A program made the position numbers and the translations under genes. This document shows positions 7,233-15,339 of a stretch of 64,000 nucleotides of DNA, in pieces. Within the stretch, counting starts at the first letter, position 1; every line of letters starts with the position of its first letter. Location: NCBI GenBank assembly GCA_049324875.1, contig JBMONC010000039.1:34716-98715 (forward strand). The letters run 5' to 3'. Below the pieces are notes generated by a model. The model was given only the letters and a program-made list of their open reading frames with translations. It ran no database searches and was not told the DNA's origin. Origin of the DNA: JAWLHU01 sp049324875 (GTDB lineage Bacteria > Bacillota > Sulfobacillia > Symbiobacteriales > Symbiobacteriaceae).

Positions 7233-8102
7233 TCAGAGCTTCACCCAGACGTTCATGTCCTCCCAGTCGCCGCAGATGTGGCAGTTGTTGATCATCCGCC
7301 CCCGGTAGCGGTAGCCCAGCCGGCGGAGGACCAGGTTCATGCCGAAGGAGGAGGCCCGGGCCAGGCTGAAGAGGCAGGGCACCTCCCGCTGCAGCATCTC
7401 CTGCTCCAGGTCCAGGAGGATCGCATGCATCAACCCCTCCCCGCGGCACTCCGGCAGGGTGGCGCAGTTGGTCATCTCGGCGTGCCGCTGCTCCCAGTCC
7501 ACCTCCGCAGCGGCGGCGCTGACCAGCCGTCCGCTCTCGTCCCGGACGAGGCGGAAGACCGCCTCTTCGGTCTCCATCAGCTTGCGGATGTAATCCGGCT
7601 GGTGGAGCGGCGTCGGGTAGGTGTCAAAGGTGAGGGCGAAGAGCTCCGCCATCTCCGGGATATCCGCCTCGGTCGGCCTCATCAGGGCGAACCGCCCGGC
7701 GAGCTCCGGCTCGGTCAGCTCGGCCCCCAGCACCCCTTCGAGGATCTCGTTCTCCGCCTCCAGGCGGGTCGACTGCTGCCGTTCCGGGTCGATGAAGTAG
7801 GAGAGGAAGTAGGCGTTCTCCCCGGCGAAGTAGCCGGGGATGATCCCCTCCAGGGCAAAGCCCCTCCCCAGGAAGCGCTCCCAGTCGGCCTCCCGGCTCT
7901 CGGCCAGTATCTTTCCCAGCCCCTGGCGCCGAGCCAGGGAGATCAGGTACTCGCCCAGGGCCGCGAGACCGGAGCGCCCCTCATACCGGTACCGTTTCAG
8001 CTTCAGCCTGCGGTTCAGGGTGTCGACCTCCACCGTGGCCCGCCAGTCGTCGCTGGCCGCCTCGACCCGCTCCAGCAGACCCAGTCTTTCCTCTTGAATC
8101 AT
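7233..8102 (-). CDS. ablB: Putative beta-lysine N-acetyltransferase (AblB/YodP type)
   Basis: 289 residues. The C-terminal half is a GNAT fold (LPECRGEGLMHAILLDLEQEM is the acetyl-CoA loop region), and the protein ends with the AblB/YodP signature GRMINNCHICGDWEDMNVWVKL. The N-terminal ~130 residues (FLSYFIDPERQQ and around) are the extra domain of this family. AblB acetylates beta-lysine to N-epsilon-acetyl-beta-lysine, a compatible solute in archaea; Bacillus yodP lies beside kamA in a sporulation operon. ATG 8102 has AAGGAGG 8 bp upstream. The usual partner, lysine 2,3-aminomutase (ablA/kamA), is not adjacent. Confidence 0.85.
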   Translation of the reverse strand: MIQEERLGLLERVEAASDDWRATVEVDTLNRRLKLKRYRYEGRSGLAALGEYLISLARRQGLGKILAESREADWERFLGRGFALEGIIPGYFAGENAYFLSYFIDPERQQSTRLEAENEILEGVLGAELTEPELAGRFALMRPTEADIPEMAELFALTFDTYPTPLHQPDYIRKLMETEEAVFRLVRDESGRLVSAAAAEVDWEQRHAEMTNCATLPECRGEGLMHAILLDLEQEMLQREVPCLFSLARASSFGMNLVLRRLGYRYRGRMINNCHICGDWEDMNVWVKL

Positions 8103-8331
8103 GCCATCGCCTCCTTGTGCCCTCTACACATTGACCCGGCCTCCCGTGCTGATCACAGCCGGAGGGCCGGGCTCCCAGGTGCGGATGGTGCTGTGGCAGG
8201 GAGTCCTTCCTCAGGATACCCTGCGGGATTGGCGCCAGGCAAACCGCCTGAGGGGCGGAAATGGGCCGGGAGAGCGATTCAGCGGCGCTGACAACCAACA
8301 ACCTTGCTCTCTTGCACAAGTTGGAGGAGGG
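8103..8331 (-). other. Untranslated leader region of ablB with a weak hairpin
   Basis: 229 bp with no gene. On the minus strand CCGCC-CCTCA-GGCGG followed by TTTG (forward 8241-8258) could terminate the upstream phosphatase transcript. Other GC-rich inverted segments are present, but no known riboswitch core could be recognised. Confidence 0.4.
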
Positions 8332-9087
8332 TCAAGACTCACTCGCTGCGAAGCGGCACTGGGGATGAGGAGGGAGCGTGACCCTCCCCTCCATGCTCCC
8401 CTGCCGGAAGCGGTCCCGCTCCCGCTGCAGCAATGCCAGCGGCGTGGCAAAGGAGTCGAGGGGGAAGTAGGGGGAGCCGTTCTCCTCCATGAACCGGGCC
8501 AGCCTGCCCCGGGCGAAGACCCAGTCGGCAAAGGCGGCGGCGAAGAGGTCGCTGGTGCCGTCCCCCAGGTAGATGATCCGCGCACCGGACTGCCGGAGGC
8601 GGCGGGTGACCAGCGCCTTGCAGCACCCGCAGAAGTCGCAGGCCGGATTCCCGTGGGGCCAGGCCAACTGGCCGGGCGCCACCCACTCGTTGGCGAGGAC
8701 CGGCAGGTGGTCGAGCCCCTCCCGCTTCAGGATCCGGTCGATGTAGAAGGTGAACCCGTCGCTCAGCACCGCCAGCGGCACCCCGGCGGCCTCGGTCCAG
8801 GCGGCAAAGGCCGCGAAGTGGGGGTCGATCGCCACGGTGTCGGCCAGCGCCTCGCCCTCGGCCGGGTTGACCCGGACGGTGGAGTCCAGGTAGGCGATCC
8901 GGCTTCCCACCTCGCCCGCCTCCAGCCGCCGGAGGGTCTCGGGGGAGGGCGGGGTCAGCCTCTCCCAGATCAGGTCGCCCACATCCAGCTGGGAGATGGT
9001 GCCGTCGAAGTCGGTGATGACCACCAGGGGCGCCCCGAGGGCGCGCCGCCAGAAGGCGTCCAGGCGGGCCTGTTCGGCGGCGGTCAT
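8332..9087 (-). CDS. MtnX-like HAD-IB phosphatase
   Basis: 251 residues. HAD motif I is VITDFDGTISQLD at residues ~23-32, motif II is AVLSDGFTFYI, and motif IV is IIYLGDGTSDLFAA. The cysteine cluster GNPACDFCGCCKALV is typical of MtnX-like phosphatases (2-hydroxy-3-keto-5-methylthiopentenyl-1-phosphate phosphatase) and related phosphoserine-phosphatase-type enzymes. No other methionine-salvage gene is nearby, so the substrate remains open. Its ATG overlaps the stop of the M42 peptidase gene as ATGA, so the two are translated together. Confidence 0.82.
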   Translation of the reverse strand: MTAAEQARLDAFWRRALGAPLVVITDFDGTISQLDVGDLIWERLTPPSPETLRRLEAGEVGSRIAYLDSTVRVNPAEGEALADTVAIDPHFAAFAAWTEAAGVPLAVLSDGFTFYIDRILKREGLDHLPVLANEWVAPGQLAWPHGNPACDFCGCCKALVTRRLRQSGARIIYLGDGTSDLFAAAFADWVFARGRLARFMEENGSPYFPLDSFATPLALLQRERDRFRQGSMEGRVTLPPHPQCRFAASES

Positions 9088-10124
9088 CGGGTCAGGTACT
9101 CCAGCAGCAGCCTGGCCGTGTTCTCCAGCGCCTCCAGGTGGACCCGCTCGTAGGCGTGGGAGGCGTCGATCCCCGGCCCCACCAGGGCTGCCTTGAACTG
9201 GCCGCCCGCCCGCAGGGCGGCGCTGGCGTCGGAGCCGTAGAAGGGGTAGATGTCGATCCGGTAGGGGATCCCGGCCTCAGCGGCCAGCCGCTGCAGCCGC
9301 CGGGAGAGCTCGTAGTCATACGGGCCCGAGGAGTCCTTGACGCAGACGGTGACCGAGTACTCGTCGGAGGTCTGCCCCTCGCCCACCGCCGCCATATCCA
9401 GGGCGATCAGCTCATCCACCTCGGGTGGGATGACGCCGGCCGCCCCATGGCCGGTCTCCTCGTAGTTGGAGATGAAGAGGTGGGTGGTGTGGGCCAGCTC
9501 CAGCCCCTGCTCCCTGACCGCCTTGGCAACGCCGAAGAGGACGGCCACGCAGGCCTTGTCGTCCAGGTGGCGGCTCTTGATGAAGCCCGTCTCGGTCAGG
9601 GTGGTGCGCGGGTCGAAGGAGATGAAGTCGCCCACCTGGATGCCGAGGGCGGCCACATCGGCCCGGGAGAAGACCTTGGCATCCAGCCGGACCTCCAGGT
9701 TGGCCTCATCCCGCTCCTGCTTGGCGTGCTCCGGCCCGTGGACGTGGGTGGAGGCCTTGGTCACCAGGATGGTGCCCGAAACGGTGGTGCCGTCGGCCTT
9801 GTGGACCAGGCAGTACTCGCCCTCCATGGAGTTCCCTGAGAAGCCCCCCACCTTGGTCAGCTTCAGCCGGCCGTTCCCCTTGATCTCCTTCACCATCGCC
9901 CCCAGCGTGTCCACATGGGCGGCGACCGCCCGGTGGCGGCCCTGCTCCCGGCCGGGCAGGGTGGCGATCAGCGCCCCCTTCCGGGTCCGGCGGGTCTGAA
10001 CCCCGAGCTCGGCAAACTCCCGCTCGGTGTAGGCCACCGCCTCCTCCGTGAAGCCGGTGGGGCTGGGTATGCGGCAGAGTTCCACCGTCTTCGCTGCGAT
10101 GTAGGACAGGTCGATGCTGGCCAT
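9084..10124 (-). CDS. M42 family metallo-aminopeptidase
   Basis: 346 residues from ATG 10124, chosen because AAGGAGG lies 7 bp upstream; the frame is open further 5' but without such a site. M42 peptidases are dodecameric, dinuclear-metal aminopeptidases acting on short peptides. Visible ligands are His in VAAHVDTLG, the bridging Asp in KSRHLDDKA, the catalytic Glu pair in SNYEETGHG, Asp in LIALDMAAVG and His in DASHAYERVH. YGSDASAALRAGG is also conserved. It is the first gene of a two-gene unit with the HAD phosphatase. Confidence 0.95.
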   Translation of the reverse strand: MASIDLSYIAAKTVELCRIPSPTGFTEEAVAYTEREFAELGVQTRRTRKGALIATLPGREQGRHRAVAAHVDTLGAMVKEIKGNGRLKLTKVGGFSGNSMEGEYCLVHKADGTTVSGTILVTKASTHVHGPEHAKQERDEANLEVRLDAKVFSRADVAALGIQVGDFISFDPRTTLTETGFIKSRHLDDKACVAVLFGVAKAVREQGLELAHTTHLFISNYEETGHGAAGVIPPEVDELIALDMAAVGEGQTSDEYSVTVCVKDSSGPYDYELSRRLQRLAAEAGIPYRIDIYPFYGSDASAALRAGGQFKAALVGPGIDASHAYERVHLEALENTARLLLEYLTR

Positions 10125-10286
10125 GGAAGCCCTCCTTCTTGGCAGGGGCCACCGGCGACTTGCGTAATCGATGGCCCTCCGGTTCATCAATCGCCTCATT
10201 CCATTGTATCATAAAGAGGGATTGGAACCAGCGGTGCGGTAAACTTTGTAGAGGCATCTGAGGAGCCGGCGGGGAGGTCGAGCGGT

Positions 10287-10682
10287 GTGCGTCATCTGCT
10301 CTACGGGCTTGCGGTGGCGGCGATGGCAGGGGCGGCGGTCGGACTGGCCCTGCTCCCGCGCCTGACCGCCCATTGGCTCTGGTTTGGCCTGGTCGGCGCC
10401 CTCCTCTCGGCCGCCGGCGGGGGCGGTTGGGTGCTGGCCGGCGCCACCGCCGGCGAGTGGCCCCGCCCGCGCGCCGGCTGGATGCTGATCATGGGCGGCA
10501 CCCTGGGCTCCCTGGTCAGCCTGCTGGACTGGCAGCCGCTGCCGCTGCTCTGGGCGCTGGCCCAGGCGGTCAGCGGGGCGCTGCTGATCGTGCGGGTGGT
10601 CCCGCGCGGCCGCCGGGGCTCGCTCCCGTCCAAGCCCGGCCCCGTGCAGGCCCCGGTCTCCCGGCGGCAGGCGGAGCGGTAG
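10287..10682 (+). CDS. Hypothetical four-helix membrane protein
   Basis: 131 residues with about four hydrophobic segments (LYGLAVAAMAGAAVGLALL, LWFGLVGALLSAAGGGGWVLAG, MLIMGGTLGSLVSLL, LLWALAQAVSGALLIVRVV) and a basic C-terminal tail. GTG 10287 has GGGAGG about 11 bp upstream. No family was recognised. Confidence 0.6.
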   Translation: MRHLLYGLAVAAMAGAAVGLALLPRLTAHWLWFGLVGALLSAAGGGGWVLAGATAGEWPRPRAGWMLIMGGTLGSLVSLLDWQPLPLLWALAQAVSGALLIVRVVPRGRRGSLPSKPGPVQAPVSRRQAER

Positions 10683-10741
10683 GCCGCTCGCGGATGAAAC
10701 CGGCACCCGCCCGGCCAGACTATGGCCGAGGAGGGGATGGG

Positions 10742-11101
10742 ATGGGACACACCGTCGTAGGGGTCTTCCGGCACAGCGGCGATGCCGACCTGGCCGCCGC
10801 CCACCTGCGGGATGAGTATGCGCTGGATGCCGACGAGCTGGATATCATCGGAGAGGCGGAGTTCGACGACCTGGCCCGCCCGACCATGGACCGGACCGAC
10901 AACTGGATCCTGGCCGCCTTCACCGGCATCGGTCTGACCGCCCTGGGCGACGAGGACCCGGTCTCGAAGCGGTGGGGGCATATGGTCTGGAAGGGAGAGA
11001 CCCTGGTGGTGGCCCGGTCGGACGACCCGGACCGGGCGAAGGAGATCGCCGGCGAGATGCGCCGCGCCGGGGCGGACCGGGTCGACTTGCTTCCCCACTG
11101 A
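10742..11101 (+). CDS. Small acidic hypothetical protein, general-stress-like N-terminus
   Basis: 119 residues from ATG 10742, with GAGGAGGGG about 6 bp upstream. GHTVVGVFRHSGDADLAAAHLRDEYALDADELDIIG resembles the beta-alpha-beta start of small stress proteins (heat-induced YflT-type), but the match is only by pattern. The C-terminus (TLVVARSDDPDRAKEIAGEMRRAGADRVDLL) looks like a second copy of the same fold. It is soluble with no membrane segment or metal motif. Confidence 0.6.
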   Translation: MGHTVVGVFRHSGDADLAAAHLRDEYALDADELDIIGEAEFDDLARPTMDRTDNWILAAFTGIGLTALGDEDPVSKRWGHMVWKGETLVVARSDDPDRAKEIAGEMRRAGADRVDLLPH

Positions 11102-11151
11102 GGCCTCTTGTGGGCCGCGGCTGCAGAGTCCCCCTCTACGGAGAACTTGAG

Positions 11152-11188
11152 AGCGCCCGTTCTGCACAGGTGCAGGCCGGGCGCTTCG
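11152..11188. terminator. Two-tier hairpin between convergent genes
   Basis: AGCGCCCG (11152-11159) pairs with CGGGCGCT (11178-11185). An inner CTGCA/TGCAG stem lies inside it. It sits between the stress-like gene and tatA, which face each other. Confidence 0.55.
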
Positions 11189-11189
11189 C

Positions 11190-11435
11190 TTATGCCTTCT
11201 TATCGGTTGCCTCCGTCCCCTGGCTGCTCCCGGGCCGCTCCCCGGCGGCGCTCTGGGCCACCTCTTCGGTCGCCGCCTTGGCCACCTCCTGGGTGATCGT
11301 CTGCGTCGCCTTCTTGAACTCCCGGATCGCCTGGCCGACGCTGCGGCCCATCTCCGGCAGCTTGTTGGGGCCGAAGATCACCAGGGCGACGATGGCGATC
11401 AGGAGGATCTCGCTGAAGCCGAGGTTGTTGAACAC
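11190..11435 (-). CDS. tatA: Twin-arginine translocase subunit TatA/E
   Basis: 81 residues from GTG 11435 (AGGGG about 10 bp upstream). It has the TatA pattern: one N-terminal membrane helix (FSEILLIAIVALVIFG), the invariant FGPNKLPEMGRSVGQAIREFKKA hinge and amphipathic helix, and a charged tail. TatA forms the pore-like oligomer that exports folded proteins. tatC is not next to it, so the rest of the translocase is elsewhere. Confidence 0.95.
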   Translation of the reverse strand: MFNNLGFSEILLIAIVALVIFGPNKLPEMGRSVGQAIREFKKATQTITQEVAKAATEEVAQSAAGERPGSSQGTEATDKKA

Positions 11436-11728
11436 GGCGCATTACCCCTTCTGGTTCTGTGCTCGTCTGCGTACCCCCATAGTAACCGCCGCCGCCCCCG
11501 CTTGTCCAGACAGATTCGGACTAGTACGTGGCCTCCTTCACATCCTTTGCGATCGCCCCAGCCTGCGGCCGCGGAACATAATCTGGCAGGCACCCCGCCG
11601 CAGGAGATCGGCCAGGGTCACCGAATCTCCTACAGCTAATCCATCATGTCTTCGAAATAGGGATTTATGTAAAAGTATGATGGGGCAACGATTATGGCAA
11701 TGCCGCAGACAAGATGGGGGGCATCCAG
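11436..11728. promoter_or_regulatory. Divergent intergenic region of tatA and the subtilase
   Basis: 293 bp. CCATCAT (11641-11647) and ATGATGG (11677-11683) form an inverted repeat around an AT-rich segment containing a TATGAT box. This may be the subtilase promoter or operator. No gene is seen. Confidence 0.35.
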
Positions 11729-14623
11729 ATGATGCGCAAGGGCCAACTCCTGGCAGCCGCCACGGCGGCATCGATTTTGATGGGTGCGTTCGGCGTCCAG
11801 GCGTACAGCGCCACCCGTGATCAGGCGAACCAGAACCTGCCGGTCAGGCTCAAGCAGGGGCACATCTACATGACGCGCCAGGCGAAGGCCGCGGTCACTT
11901 CGGGGGAGAGTCCCACCGGGCGCGCCCTGTACATTGTCCAGTTCACCGGTCCCGTCAAAGATGCCTACAAGTCAGCCCTCACCCGTCTGGGCGTGGAGCT
12001 GGGCGATTACCTGCCCGAGAACGCCTTCCTGGTCCGGATGGACGGGGGCCAGCGCACCCGGGTGGCGGGCCTCGGCTTCGTCAAGGGGGTGGCCCGGTAC
12101 GAGGCGGTCCACAAGCTGGATCCCGGTCTGGGCTGGCTGGGACCTGTCAAGCAGGTCCAGGTGACCACCTTCGGCCCCTCTTCCAAGGGCTCCATCGCAG
12201 CGCTGACCGCCCTGGGGGTCCAGCCGGAGCACATTGGGGTCGGCACCTTCACCGCCCGGCTGGACCAGGCCAAGCTGCAGCAGCTGGCCCAGTCGCCCGA
12301 CGTGGTCTACGTGGAGCCTGCCCCGAGGTACGCCCTCTTCAACGACAAGGCCGGCGAGATCATGGGCCTGTCCCCGGTCTGGAAGAGCGGCTTTGACGGC
12401 AAGGGCCAGATCGTAGCGGTCACCGACACCGGGCTGGATACCGGCAAGAACGACTCCTCCATGCACCCCGACCTCCAGGGGCAGATCAAGGCGCTCTATG
12501 CCCTGGGCAAGCCGGGCGACGCATCGGACACCATGGCCCACGGCACCCATGTGGCCGGCTCCGTGTTGGGCACCGGCAAGGCCTCGGGCGGCCTCCACAA
12601 GGGGATGGCCCCCGCCGCCAGCCTGGTCTTCCAGTCGGTGGAGGACAGCCAGGGCGGGCTCGGCGGCATCCCGGAGGACCTGACCTCCCTCTTCCGCCAG
12701 GCCTATGAGGCCGGCGCACGGATCCACACCAACTCCTGGGGCATCCCCGCCACCAGCGGCGGCACCGTCTACAACGCCCAGTCGAGCCAGGTAGACCGGT
12801 TCATGTGGGAGAACCCGGAGTACACCATCCTCTTTGCCGCAGGCAACGACGGCGACCATGACCGGAACAACCAGATCAACTACGGCACCGTCTCCGCTCC
12901 AGGCACCGCCAAGAACGCCATCACCGTGGGCGCCTCCCAGAACAGCCGGCCCGACCGGAAGATGGCCACCGACCCCAGCGACATGGCCTCCTTCTCCAGC
13001 CGGGGTCCGACCCAGGATAACCGGGTCAAGCCCGACATCGTCGCCCCCGGCACCTGGATCGCCTCGACCCGGGCCTCCCAGGCGTCCGACAGGGATTTCT
13101 GGGCGCCCCACGAGTCCAACAGCCGGTACGGTTACATGGGCGGCACCTCGATGTCCACCCCGCTGACCGCCGGCGCCGCCGCCACCCTGCGCCAGTTCTA
13201 CGTGGAGAAGCTGGGGGTCACCCCCCGGGCCTCGCTCCTGAAGGCGAGCCTGATCAACGGCGCCGTCTCCATGAAGCAGGGGCTGACCTGGAAGGACAAC
13301 GGCTGGGGCCGGGTCGACCTGAACAACGCCCTCTACACCCGTCCCTTCCAATTCGTCAACGAGGAGAAGGCGCTGAAGACGGGGGAGTCGGCCGCCTACA
13401 CCTATGAGGTGAAGGAGGGGCAGCCCCTCAAGTTCACCCTGGTCTGGACCGACTACCCGGCCAACCCCTCGGCCGAGAAGACCCTGGTCAACGACCTGGA
13501 CCTGACCGTCACCGGGCCCGACGGCAAGAGACTGGCTGGAAACCACATGATCGGCCAGACCCCCGACCGCTCCAACAACGTGGAGAACGTGGTGGTGGCG
13601 GCGCCGGCGTCGGGCAGGTACACCGTCACCGTCACCGGCCACAACATCCCGCAGGGTCCCCAGCGCTTCGCCCTGGTCATCTCGGGCAACCTGGGCAGCG
13701 GCGGCTCCCAGCCGACCCCGCCCCCGCAGGACCCGCAGCCCAAGCCGCCGGCGGACAGCGAGAAGCCCGTGGTCAAGGTGACCAGCCCCACCGCCGGTGC
13801 CACCCTTTCCGGCCCGGTCTCCATCACGGCGGATGCCACCGACAACACCGGCATCGCCAAGGTCCTCTTCTACGTCGATGGGGTGGAGGTGGGGAGCGCC
13901 GCCACGGCGCCCTACAGCATCACCTGGGACTCGACCCGGGTGAAGGACGGCGACCACACCATTGTGGCCAACGCCTATGACGCTGCCGGCAATGTGGGCA
14001 TCTCCAGCGGCGTGGCCGTCAAGGTGAGCAACAGCGCCGTCAGCGCCGGCCAGAGCCTCCAGTTCACCGGCAAGACCGCCGCCCACGCCACCACCCGGCG
14101 GTTCTACCTCGATGTGCAGGGCCCGGGGCGGGTGAGCGCCCAGCTGGCCCTGAGCGGGCAGGCCAACGTAACGCTGACCGCCTTCGACCCCGGCGGCAGG
14201 CAGGTGGCGACCGGCTCGGGCGGCCTCTCCTTCGACGCCGCCACCGCCGGCACCTACAGCATCACACTGCTCTCCAGCGGCGGCTACGCCGACTACAGCC
14301 TGAAGGTCACCTACCCCCCCATCGCCGGCACGCGGTTCATCAACCGGGCGGGGCAGCTCTCCACCGCCGGTCAGCGGTTCATGGTGGTACCGGTACCGGT
14401 CACCCGACAGGGGGCGGTCAACGCCCTGGTCACCGCCAAGCAGGCCCGGGCCGACCTGGACCTCTACCTGCTGGATGGATGGGGCCGGGTGATGGCCATG
14501 GCCACCTCGCCCAACCTGAACCCGGAGGCGATCAGCGCCTTCCTCTCGCCGGGCACCTACTACCTCTATGTGGTGGTCGACTCGGGTGCGACCGACCTGC
14601 AGCTGACCGTGCTCCACCGCTAA
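11729..14623 (+). CDS. Secreted subtilisin-like serine protease (S8) with Ig-like and C-terminal beta domains
   Basis: 964 residues from ATG 11729, which has GGGGGG 7 bp upstream; ATG 11714 is also in frame but has no ribosome site. MMRKGQLLAAATAASILMGAFGVQAYSA is a signal peptide. An inhibitor-like propeptide region precedes the catalytic domain. The triad is Asp233 in VTDTGLDTG, His271 in HGTHVAGSV and Ser474 in GGTSMSTPLTAGAA, with oxyanion Asn in FAAGNDGD. A jelly-roll domain with LVWTDYP and VNDLDLTVTGPDG follows, as in KP-43-like subtilases. Then come a Pro-rich linker, an Ig-like domain (SPTAGATLSGPVSITADATD) and two pre-peptidase-like beta domains. It is expected to be an extracellular protein-degrading enzyme. 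Confidence 0.95.
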   Translation: MMRKGQLLAAATAASILMGAFGVQAYSATRDQANQNLPVRLKQGHIYMTRQAKAAVTSGESPTGRALYIVQFTGPVKDAYKSALTRLGVELGDYLPENAFLVRMDGGQRTRVAGLGFVKGVARYEAVHKLDPGLGWLGPVKQVQVTTFGPSSKGSIAALTALGVQPEHIGVGTFTARLDQAKLQQLAQSPDVVYVEPAPRYALFNDKAGEIMGLSPVWKSGFDGKGQIVAVTDTGLDTGKNDSSMHPDLQGQIKALYALGKPGDASDTMAHGTHVAGSVLGTGKASGGLHKGMAPAASLVFQSVEDSQGGLGGIPEDLTSLFRQAYEAGARIHTNSWGIPATSGGTVYNAQSSQVDRFMWENPEYTILFAAGNDGDHDRNNQINYGTVSAPGTAKNAITVGASQNSRPDRKMATDPSDMASFSSRGPTQDNRVKPDIVAPGTWIASTRASQASDRDFWAPHESNSRYGYMGGTSMSTPLTAGAAATLRQFYVEKLGVTPRASLLKASLINGAVSMKQGLTWKDNGWGRVDLNNALYTRPFQFVNEEKALKTGESAAYTYEVKEGQPLKFTLVWTDYPANPSAEKTLVNDLDLTVTGPDGKRLAGNHMIGQTPDRSNNVENVVVAAPASGRYTVTVTGHNIPQGPQRFALVISGNLGSGGSQPTPPPQDPQPKPPADSEKPVVKVTSPTAGATLSGPVSITADATDNTGIAKVLFYVDGVEVGSAATAPYSITWDSTRVKDGDHTIVANAYDAAGNVGISSGVAVKVSNSAVSAGQSLQFTGKTAAHATTRRFYLDVQGPGRVSAQLALSGQANVTLTAFDPGGRQVATGSGGLSFDAATAGTYSITLLSSGGYADYSLKVTYPPIAGTRFINRAGQLSTAGQRFMVVPVPVTRQGAVNALVTAKQARADLDLYLLDGWGRVMAMATSPNLNPEAISAFLSPGTYYLYVVVDSGATDLQLTVLHR

Positions 14624-14637
14624 GCAGCCACAGGCAG

Positions 14638-14666
14638 AACCCCCGCCCTGATCCCGGGCGGGGGTT
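14638..14666 (+). terminator. Subtilase terminator
   Basis: AACCCCCGCCC (14638-14648) pairs perfectly with GGGCGGGGGTT (14656-14666). Confidence 0.8.
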
Positions 14667-14704
14667 CAACTTTGCCTTGAAAATGCTGGCAATGGTTATT
14701 TTTG

Positions 14705-14885
14705 CCACGGATTACACGGATTACACTGATAAGACAAATATATGACAAAAATGAGTGGTGCTGGTGCGAAACACCGCACCATGGTGGTTACACGGACACA
14801 ACAAGTACATTACAAAAATGTGGATGGTGCCCCCCCATTGTCATGTATGTATCGTTTTAATCCGTGAAATCCGTGTAATCTGTGG
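14705..14885. repeat. Palindromic intergenic repeat, copy 1
   Basis: The left arm is CCACGGATTACACGGATTA followed by ACTGAT. The right arm is its inverted counterpart, ending AATCTGTGG. A central hairpin of GGTGC/GCACC type lies around 14755-14782. It sits between convergent genes and has no coding potential. Confidence 0.85.
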
Positions 14886-14904
14886 CTACGATCAACGCCC
14901 GACT

Positions 14905-15276
14905 TCAAGGCCCGACCGTACCGGTCACCAGGATCGCCTCGCCGCCGGTCTGGCAGGGGTATGACTCCAGGATCGGACCCCGCTCCCAGGCCTTGACGGT
15001 CTGGCCGGTCTTGAGGGCGGCGCTGCTGACCTTGGTGAGGGAATCCTTCTCCTGGAGCACCACCAGGGTGGTCTTCTCCACCGCAAACCAGCACTTGTTC
15101 CCCTCCTGCCGGCCGGGGTCGCTCTCCACCAGAATCCGCCCGCCCTCGATCTGGGTGATCACCCCGACAACGTAGGGGTCGCGCTTGGGGAGCTCCACGG
15201 GTTGGGTGCCGGGGTCGGAGCCGGAGCAGCCTGCGAGCAGCCCCGCAAGGAGCAGTAGGATCGCCAGGTAGCGCAT
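14905..15276 (-). CDS. Small lipoprotein, DUF3221/YobA-like
   Basis: 123 residues from ATG 15276, with GGAGGG about 8 bp upstream. MRYLAILLLLAGLLAGC is a lipoprotein signal with lipidation at Cys17. The mature part (VVGVITQIEGGRILVESDPGRQEGNKCWFAVEKTTLV ... LKTGQTVKAWERGPILESYPCQTGGEAILV) is a small beta barrel like YobA/DUF3221 proteins. Function unknown; it should sit on the outer face of the membrane. Confidence 0.75.
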   Translation of the reverse strand: MRYLAILLLLAGLLAGCSGSDPGTQPVELPKRDPYVVGVITQIEGGRILVESDPGRQEGNKCWFAVEKTTLVVLQEKDSLTKVSSAALKTGQTVKAWERGPILESYPCQTGGEAILVTGTVGP

Positions 15277-15339
15277 GGATGTGCCCTCCGTGATCATCGT
15301 GTTGCTAGAACAGACGGGGGGAGAGGGGGCTGGGTTTCA

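Noticed and set aside
8103..8331. Possible riboswitch in the ablB leader
   Set aside because: Several GC-rich pairings exist, but I could not match the lysine, SAM, glycine, cobalamin or c-di-GMP cores, and no clear terminator precedes the gene.
11972..14617. A ~880-codon minus-strand frame opposite the subtilase
   Set aside because: The subtilase has a signal peptide and full catalytic triad; the antisense product has no recognisable motif.
14755..14964. Short open frames inside the palindromic repeats (here and at 20696, 24887, 33922, 40495)
   Set aside because: They differ between copies, lack ribosome sites and follow the repeat units; the repeats are non-coding.
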